In this document: positions 1 to 6,300 of the stretch, piece after piece
How positions within the stretch are numbered: the first letter of the stretch is position 1
Layout of the letters: each line of letters begins with the position of its first letter
Assembly (NCBI GenBank): GCA_013330285.1
Contig: DUIP01000093.1
Coordinates: 3,259 to 10,264, forward strand
Direction: 5' to 3'
Length of the DNA stretch: 7,006 nucleotides
DNA from: Candidatus Poseidoniaceae archaeon
Lineage (GTDB): Archaea > Thermoplasmatota > Poseidoniia > Poseidoniales > Poseidoniaceae
Translations under genes and position numbers: made by a program
The notes under the pieces: generated by a model
Seen by the model: the letters and a program-made list of their open reading frames with translations, nothing else
Told to the model about the DNA's origin: nothing
Database searches by the model: none

Positions 1-24
1 GTCCGACTACCAGCATTTTACATC

Positions 25-720
25 ATGAAAGAACCTATCAATGCTGCTGATTTTGACTCGATGCTCAATGAAGAGGTGAATGAACAGAACGACGAATTCC
101 AAGTCACTGCTGATGCACTCAAGTCGATCATGAAAGCAGGTCAATCGCTGATAGATTCGGGCATCGAGGGGTTGGATGAACATCAACGGTGGGAGATTCG
201 CTGCCCATCTGAAGCAGAGTGGAGGTGTGCCGAGTCCAACATTGGACTTGGACTCGACAAAAAACAAGTCGAAGTGTTGGCTGACGCAGTCAATTCCAAC
301 TACCGTGGTGCCATGATGGATGGGCGGCCTCGACGATTCGAGGGCATCGGCCCAATGGCATTTCATAGAGCCGCCATCGAAACCCATCCTTCTAAAGAAG
401 GCATTACGGCCCTCTCAAGCGTCCCCCTTGATCGGCCAATCAAAGGCGTGAAAGCCCGATTGGTCATCACCCCAGTTCGTGAGGGTGAACCTCAACGAGT
501 CCCAGAATCTGCTGACATGATCGCAAATATTCGCACCGAAGTGGTATGCATCTTCGTGTTAGGCGTCATCCCTTCGTTTGTCATTCCCATCTTGAGAGGC
601 ATGAGTGATTATGCTGTTTCAGGTTGGGCTAACCTGCTCTTTGGTGGGCTTTGCGCGGGATTTGTGACCGGTGCGTTTTGGCGACCACGGCGACCGACAG
701 TACACTATCGAGAAGGATGA
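25..720 (+). CDS. Membrane-anchored protein with a degenerate SUMF1/formylglycine-generating-enzyme-like domain
   Basis: This 231-residue protein is not recognised as a named gene. Residues 1-55 are acidic and hydrophilic. Residues 56-68 (WEIRCPSEAEWRC) resemble the 'RLPTEAEWEYA' hallmark of the FGE-sulfatase (SUMF1) fold. Further on, VEVLAD (82-87) could match the family's 'vWEWvaD' segment, and the run from FHRAA (113-117) to KARLVI (143-148) could match its final 'R.a.R...GfRlv' part. The active-site cysteine pair of true FGE enzymes is absent; the only cysteines are 60, 68, 175 and 210. A structural or binding role is therefore more likely than catalysis. Two hydrophobic helices follow, at about 173-192 and 198-219, and the protein ends in a basic RPRRP tail. 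The frame is open to the window's left edge, so the true start could lie upstream. The ATG at 25 has no Shine-Dalgarno site. The gene converges on the malic enzyme gene with a 3-base gap. The coding call is firm; the fold assignment is tentative. Confidence 0.8.
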   Translation: MKEPINAADFDSMLNEEVNEQNDEFQVTADALKSIMKAGQSLIDSGIEGLDEHQRWEIRCPSEAEWRCAESNIGLGLDKKQVEVLADAVNSNYRGAMMDGRPRRFEGIGPMAFHRAAIETHPSKEGITALSSVPLDRPIKGVKARLVITPVREGEPQRVPESADMIANIRTEVVCIFVLGVIPSFVIPILRGMSDYAVSGWANLLFGGLCAGFVTGAFWRPRRPTVHYREG

Positions 721-723
721 TGG

Positions 724-3045
724 TTAGTTTTCTTCAACAGGATCGATCAGACTTTCCCAGTAAGGTTCCTGACGAATTGCATCAGCAGCACAAATTGCAG
801 CCATGTTCACAATATGGCGTACGCCGTCTTGGCGAGCAACAAGTTGGACCGGTTGATCCATACCCTCCAATATTGGGCCAGTCATTTCTGCATCGCCCAA
901 TTCTTCGAGGAGCTTGTAGGCGATGTTGGCAGCCGCAAGGTTAGGCAATACCAACACATTGGCAGCCCCGGTAAATTCCATGAAGGGGTACTCGCCTTGC
1001 ACGTCTCCATTCAGGGCAGTATCAGCCTGCATTGGCCCGTCAATGACAAGTGAGGGGTCGAGTTCACGAGCAAATTCAATAGCGTCTTCGATTCGTTCAG
1101 AACGTTGTGCTCGGCTGCTGCCAAAGTTCGAGAATGAAAGCATGGCAACAACAGGATCAACGCCAAATCTACGAGCCACCTTTGCAGTTTGTACTGCAAT
1201 TTCTGCCAGCGTGCGACTGTCAGGATACACGTTCACTGTGGCATCAGCGAGGAAAATAGTGCGGCCTTTGACATTCATCATGTAGCATCCAACAATGCAG
1301 TGGGCATCATCGGCTGGTCCAATCAATTCTAGTGTTGGACGCAGAACATCCGCATAATTTCGAGAAACGCCGCCTACAAAGCCATCTGCATCCCCGTTGG
1401 CGACCATTTGGCTTGCAAAGTATGGCCGGGATTTGAGGAGCCGTGCTGCATCGACGACGGTCATCCCTTTACGATTACGACGGTTCAACATCGACTGGGA
1501 ATAGATACCCTTTCGTCGTGGGTCTTTGCGAGGATCAAAGACTTCGTATTCAAACTGAAGGCTGAGCTCATCAACCATACGATGTATGCGGTCTTCGGGA
1601 CCAAGAAGGATTGGGTGACAGATTTTCTGCTCAGCCAATTGAGCTGCTGCCCTAATGACCATTTCATTGTCGCCTTCGGGGAACACAATTCGCTTCCCTC
1701 GCCCGCGAACTTGGTTGATGACATGGCGCATGATGGAGTAGGATTGGCCCAAACGTGCCTCGAGTTCTTCTCTGTAGTCGATGATGGAAAAATCATCAGC
1801 CGACACACGAGCTATGCCTTCATCGACCGCTGCTTGTGCAACTGCGGATGCTTCCCATAGCAAGACTCTGCGATCAAATGGTTTTGGGATGATGTATTCT
1901 GGGCCATATTGCATGACTGCCCCATCATAAGCTGCCGAAATATAATCGGGAACCGGTTCCTTGGCGAGGGCTGCGAGGGCACGAGTGGCTGCCATTTTCA
2001 TACCTTGAGTGATATCTGTTGCTCGCACATCGAGTGCTCCACGGAAAATGTAAGGGAAACCAAGGACATTGTTGACTTGATTTGGATAATCTGAACGCCC
2101 TGTCGCAATGATAGCGTCGTTGCGTACCTCGAGAATTTCTTCGGGGAGGATTTCTGGAGTTGGATTTGCCAAAGCGAATATGATTGGGTTTGGGGCCATG
2201 GTGGCGATCATTTCCTTGCTTACCAATCCACCACGCGAAAGTCCAAGCATGACATCGGCCCCATTCAGGGCGTCGGACAAATCGCCGGGTTCACGGTCAT
2301 GGGCAAATGGCGCCTTGTATTCATTCAATTCTCCCGCTTCGAGCCTGGCTTTCGTGACAATGCCCTTGCTGTCCACCATCGAGATGTTCGACCTGGTGAC
2401 GCCGATGGCGACGTAATGATTTGCACAAGCAATGGCGCTTGCACCTGCTCCAATGACCACCACGTTGATTTCAGAGAGCTTCTTTTCTTGAAGTTCAACT
2501 GCGTTCAACAACGCAGCGGCAGAGATAATTGCAGTCCCATGCTGATCATCATGCATCACTGGAATATCGGTGGCCTCAGCAATGCGGCGTTCAATTTCAA
2601 AGCATTCAGGCGCTTTGATGTCTTCGAGATTGATGCCCCCGAAGGTCTTGGCAATATTGACAACCGTTTCTATGAACGCCTCTGGATCTTCAGTGTCAAC
2701 CTCGATATCAAACACGTCAATATCTGCGAATGTCTTCAGAAGAAGACCCTTGCCTTCCATCACGGGCTTGCTTGCGAGCGCCCCGATGTTGCCCAATCCA
2801 AGAACGGCGGTTCCGTTCGAAATAACGGCCACTAAGTTGCCTTTCGAGGTGTAGCGGTATGCATCTTCTGGTTTGTCCGCTATCTCAAGACATGGATAGG
2901 CTACACCCGGCGAGTATGCCAAACTCAATTCATACGCAGTGCTGTGTGGTTTGGTAGGAACGACCTTGATTTTGCCCTGTGGTTCGGCCTCGTGATATTC
3001 GAGAGCTTCCTTCTTGAGCAGGCGCTCCTTCTTCTCCCGATTCAT
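724..3045 (-). CDS. maeB: NADP-dependent malic enzyme, MaeB type, with C-terminal phosphotransacetylase-like domain
   Basis: It catalyses oxidative decarboxylation of malate to pyruvate and CO2 with NAD(P)H formation, in the cytoplasm, linking the TCA cycle to pyruvate and biosynthetic reducing power. Numbering is from the ATG at 3045 (773 residues; E. coli MaeB is about 759). The malic N-terminal domain covers about 15-160: AYSPGVA holds the catalytic Tyr44, PVMEGK holds the probable catalytic Lys99, and LEDIKAPECF gives metal ligands Glu141 and Asp142. HDDQHGTA (165-172) supplies Asp167. The NAD(P)-binding domain follows with the Rossmann turn GAGASA at 199-204. From about 436 the protein is phosphotransacetylase-like (VFPEGD, GGVSRNYADVLRPT, DGPMQADTALN). 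In MaeB enzymes this part is generally regulatory and senses acetyl-CoA. A TTG at 3051 would add two residues, but the ATG is the more likely start. No clear Shine-Dalgarno site is seen. The family is certain; the NADP preference is inferred from the architecture. Confidence 0.96.
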   Translation of the reverse strand: MNREKKERLLKKEALEYHEAEPQGKIKVVPTKPHSTAYELSLAYSPGVAYPCLEIADKPEDAYRYTSKGNLVAVISNGTAVLGLGNIGALASKPVMEGKGLLLKTFADIDVFDIEVDTEDPEAFIETVVNIAKTFGGINLEDIKAPECFEIERRIAEATDIPVMHDDQHGTAIISAAALLNAVELQEKKLSEINVVVIGAGASAIACANHYVAIGVTRSNISMVDSKGIVTKARLEAGELNEYKAPFAHDREPGDLSDALNGADVMLGLSRGGLVSKEMIATMAPNPIIFALANPTPEILPEEILEVRNDAIIATGRSDYPNQVNNVLGFPYIFRGALDVRATDITQGMKMAATRALAALAKEPVPDYISAAYDGAVMQYGPEYIIPKPFDRRVLLWEASAVAQAAVDEGIARVSADDFSIIDYREELEARLGQSYSIMRHVINQVRGRGKRIVFPEGDNEMVIRAAAQLAEQKICHPILLGPEDRIHRMVDELSLQFEYEVFDPRKDPRRKGIYSQSMLNRRNRKGMTVVDAARLLKSRPYFASQMVANGDADGFVGGVSRNYADVLRPTLELIGPADDAHCIVGCYMMNVKGRTIFLADATVNVYPDSRTLAEIAVQTAKVARRFGVDPVVAMLSFSNFGSSRAQRSERIEDAIEFARELDPSLVIDGPMQADTALNGDVQGEYPFMEFTGAANVLVLPNLAAANIAYKLLEELGDAEMTGPILEGMDQPVQLVARQDGVRHIVNMAAICAADAIRQEPYWESLIDPVEEN

Positions 3046-3120
3046 AGGCAATCGATTCCAACGAATGTGGTTCGGTGTTTGAGTGTTGTGTGTCCGAGGA
3101 ACCGAGGAGGAGGAAAAGCA

Positions 3121-3171
3121 ATGCTCTCAGACTCCACCATGATGATTTCAAAACCTCCATTTTCATTGTAA
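3121..3171 (+). CDS. Possible 16-codon micro-ORF (leader peptide?) with strong ribosome binding site
   Basis: ATG at 3121 opens a 16-codon frame ending in TAA: MLSDSTMMISKPPFSL. It is preceded by GGAGGAGG at 3106-3113 with a 7-base spacer, an ideal Shine-Dalgarno arrangement and the only one seen before any start in this window. The peptide has no recognisable family and no run of one amino acid that would suggest attenuation. It ends 86 bases before the giant gene's start. It may be a leader or small protein, or a chance product of a purine-rich stretch. Confidence 0.25.
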   Translation: MLSDSTMMISKPPFSL

Positions 3172-3227
3172 TTCTCTGTTTTTTGAACTGTTCAAGTGAA
3201 GATTGTAGCACACGACCAAGGGCCGCG

Positions 3228-3235
3228 TTCAAATA
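3228..3235 (+). promoter_or_regulatory. Candidate archaeal TATA box of the giant secreted-protein gene
   Basis: TTCAAATA differs by one base from the archaeal box TTTAAATA. Its centre lies about 26 bases before the A of the ATG at 3258. That is the usual TATA-to-start-site distance in archaea, so transcription would begin at the start codon itself, giving a leaderless mRNA. This fits the lack of any Shine-Dalgarno site before the ATG. The flanking GC-rich sequence does not give a clear BRE. The box is short and could be a chance match. Confidence 0.45.
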
Positions 3236-3257
3236 CCCCACAAGGCCCCTCTCAATC

Positions 3258-3377
3258 ATGAAGCCAGTATCTGCTCTGTTTTCGCCCGGCTCGGCCGGCA
3301 AAAGAGCCGTGCTGTTGGTCGCTTTGATGCTCTGTTCTTCAGTCTCCCCGATGATGATGATTCCTGGTGCATCTGCG
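3258..3377 (+). other. Signal peptide coding segment of the giant secreted protein
   Basis: The n-region has Lys2, Lys15 and Arg16. The hydrophobic core (AVLLVALMLCSSV, starting at residue 17) is followed by a Met- and Pro-containing stretch and the ASA|HE cleavage site after residue 40. No twin arginine is present, so export by Sec is expected. A cysteine at 26 is inside the core and not in a lipobox, so a lipoprotein is unlikely. The sharp start of this signal is the main reason for choosing the ATG at 3258. Confidence 0.85.
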
Positions 3378-6300
3378 CACGAATCTGCCAATGATACCAT
3401 CTGGCCCAAATCGGGCAGCAACGACACCGGTTGGGTGCAGTTGGATGCAACGGGGGCCAACCCTTTGACCGGCGGTCAAGCAACGGCAGATTGGACCCTT
3501 GAATTTGCCCCAGGTGCTGATTTGTCCAATATTTCATTCCAAGTGCGAGTTGATGGCAGCGACGGTTTGATGATCGAAGAGCCAATGCTCGTTGCGAGCG
3601 ATATCGGAATCAGCCTCCTCGATTGGCGAGGGTTAGGGACCCTTGGCGCTGCTGATTCATTCGAAGGCACAAACCCACACGAAGGAAGGCTGGCCCCAAA
3701 CAGCGATTCTGGAGCGACTTGGACCCTCCCCTCGGATGCAGAAATCACTGATTTGGTGATTGAAGCCTTAGCACCAGTCGACCCTGCAGTTTCCTTCGAA
3801 CCTATCGATCTGGCCATTCAAACACATGCCGTCCACCCATATGACGGGCGAATGTACATCGCCATCCTTGACGACGTCCTCGTCTTGGACTACAATAACG
3901 ATCCGCCAATCATCGACATGCTTGAGTTTGAAAGCGATGTGATCGATATGGAGATTGATCTGACCAATAACCTCATTCACATGCTGACTGAAGAAGATGG
4001 TTTCTTTGCGATGTCACTCAGCGATTCAAGTTCTCAAACGGTGCTTCCGGACGCATCTGATGCCAATTATGTTCAATTCAATCAATTCGCCTTAGCCAGC
4101 ACTGGCGATGTCTATGCAGCGAATCAAGACGAATTGATGTTGTGGAATGGTGGTTCATGGGCCAATGTTGCGGACATGAACGGAGCGGCTTTAGCAATGA
4201 TTGAAGCCAATGGAATTCTGTATGTGTCAATGGACGATGGCGGTGTGGCCCGATACGATCTTGCAAGTGGCCAGTTGCTTTCGACATGGTCCACTGCGAA
4301 CAGTTTGCATTCTGATGAAATTGTTGAAATTGCAATTTCAGGAAATCAACTTCTCTTCGCCTCACCTGATGCGGGATTGGCCCGATATGATTGGAGTTCA
4401 GGATTCTGGCTGTCAACTTGGAACGATGGAAACTGGCTGGCGAGCAATGACATCACTGGACTTGCCCGCTCCGGAAATACGCTGTACATCTTGAACGGCG
4501 ACTCCTTGCATACATACAACACCGCAAGCAATGTGTTTTCAGGCTCTCAATCCCTCGATGCTTTTGGCCTTGCCAACAACGGTCAAGGACTGCTGACGTG
4601 GCCAACCGGTGGAGAAAGATCCCCTTCTACAGAACTGATTTTGGTCAGCGATGGCGATGGTGCTTTGGTTGAACTCACCCCTGGCTCGACACCACTCAAT
4701 ACTGGCGTTTTGCTGCTGGGAAGTGGTCCTACGTCTGGCCAAATGATTGATGCTACCGAATTGGACGGTGTGCTCTTCGTAGCAACTGATGACCAGTACC
4801 TCAATCGATTCGATACGCAAGCTTCGCGCTGGATTGAACCAGTGTTTATCGGGGCAGACATCGCTCGGCTCAGTACGGACGGAAACCATGTCTACATCGC
4901 TGCAGGCAACGGTGCGCATCAAATGCACAGCAATGGAACCGTCCTCCAAACATGGGACACTTCCAACACCGACTTATCTGGAAATGAAGTAAATGTTGTA
5001 CAATCAGATGGTTCTACAGTCGTCGTACTGAATGAATTCTATGGCGAATTTATGGCCATCAACCTCACGGGCTCCCTTCCGGTTGTGTTCGAGTCACTCG
5101 CCCTTAGTCAGGGGACTGTGACCGATGCTGCGATCCACAACGAAGTCGCATATGTTGGCACTCAAAACGATGGCCTTCTTCGATATGACATCGTGAACGA
5201 TACTTGGCTCACGCCTTGGATTTCCACGGGCATCAACGGTGCAAACGAGGTGCCTGTCGCCGTTGTGGGCGATATCTTGTACTTCGGCATCCCTGGATAT
5301 GGCGTAGCGCGCAAGGACCTTTCCACCAATGAAATTCTTCTTCCACTTACAGAATCCAGCAATACCGGTGGTGGCAGTTCAACTGAGATCTTACCATCAG
5401 ACAACATCTATGCTCTCGAAGCAAACGGCAACCTTCTCTACATCGGTACCAACAATGGTGCTATTGAATGGGATGAAAGTACATCCAGTTCCAGTTCATT
5501 CCAGCTCGGGCGTCAGTGGGATGAGCGGCCACAACAATTCTTTGATTTCGTCGTCGTGGGATCAAATGTATATGCGGCTACCAACATTGGTGTCTGTGAA
5601 TTCCCAACCTCAACCATCGACATTGAAGAGTGTTTGAATGTCTATGACGGCATGCCAAATTGGGCAACCTATTCTGTGGGTGTTGGCGTCTCGAACACCT
5701 ACTTGTTTGGTGGAACAAATTCAGGTGTTGGCATCATCTCCATTTCACCATTCGACGTGGTTGGAGAGTGGACTGCTGGTGAACAGACCAACAACGCACC
5801 TGTGGTCGTGGTCGGTGATGTTGCATTCATTGCTCTTGACGGCATTGGCATCGCTCGTTATGACATCACAAATAACGAGTGGCTTACCCTTTGGACAGAC
5901 GATAATTACCTCGACAATGGCAATGAAGATGCAACTGCACTTTCAGTGGATGTCAATCCAAATTACATTTGGATTGGAGGCGCTGACGGATTCCAATTGC
6001 TCAACGCTACGACTGGAAACGAGGTGTATGACATCGAAAAGTCAAGTAGCCTATTTGCTGGAAACGGCGACCCACTTGACATGATCCTCAAAGGCGATAT
6101 CATGTACTACCATGATGGGGCAAGCAGCGACAACCTATACCGATTTAATGCTCGAAACTTCACATCCCTTTCCGCACTTGATGCAGGGGCTCAAGTTGGT
6201 CAAAACAATGGCGACGTGAACGGAATGGGTATTATTGGCGACATCATCATGATCAGTGTTGCATCCCAAAACTGGTGGCAAGTTGATGGCTCAGGTGGCA

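Larger units (their letters stand above)
3046..3257. promoter_or_regulatory. Divergent intergenic region between the malic enzyme and giant-protein genes
   Basis: This 212-base spacer separates two genes transcribed away from each other, so it should hold both promoters. On the + strand it has a TATA-like box near its right end and, at 3104-3120, a purine-rich stretch followed by a micro-ORF. On the - strand, no convincing TATA box was found in the expected window before the malic enzyme ATG. The giant gene's frame stays open without a stop through at least the last 140 bases of this region. However, the signal peptide begins sharply at the ATG at 3258, so the upstream part is judged non-coding. 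Confidence 0.7.

Noticed and set aside
1408..1860. Open frame of 150 codons on the + strand
   Set aside because: It lies wholly opposite the malic enzyme gene and its translation is not protein-like in any family sense.
2299..2835. Long + strand open frame opposite the malic enzyme gene (178 codons)
   Set aside because: It is antisense to a conserved Rossmann and malic domain region, its translation has no recognisable motif, and other frames opposite this gene are similarly open.
3046..3051. TTG start two codons upstream of the malic enzyme ATG
   Set aside because: An ATG lies two codons downstream at 3045 and no ribosome binding site favours the TTG; the family does not need the extra residues.
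3076..3083. CTCAAACA on the - strand as a TATA box for the malic enzyme gene
   Set aside because: It matches the consensus poorly and its centre is about 34 bases from the ATG, so it is not convincing.
3123..3257. Upstream extension of the giant protein, since the frame has no stop here
   Set aside because: There is no in-frame ATG in the open stretch, and the ATG at 3258 gives a complete, well-formed signal peptide that an extension would bury.
2930..3460. Open frame of 176 codons on the - strand across the intergenic region
   Set aside because: It overlaps both the malic enzyme start and the signal peptide of the giant gene, and shows no domain or start signal.
4539..4949. Open frame of 136 codons on the - strand inside the giant gene
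   Set aside because: It is a shadow of the repeat protein's frame; the + strand shows clear blade motifs across the same bases.
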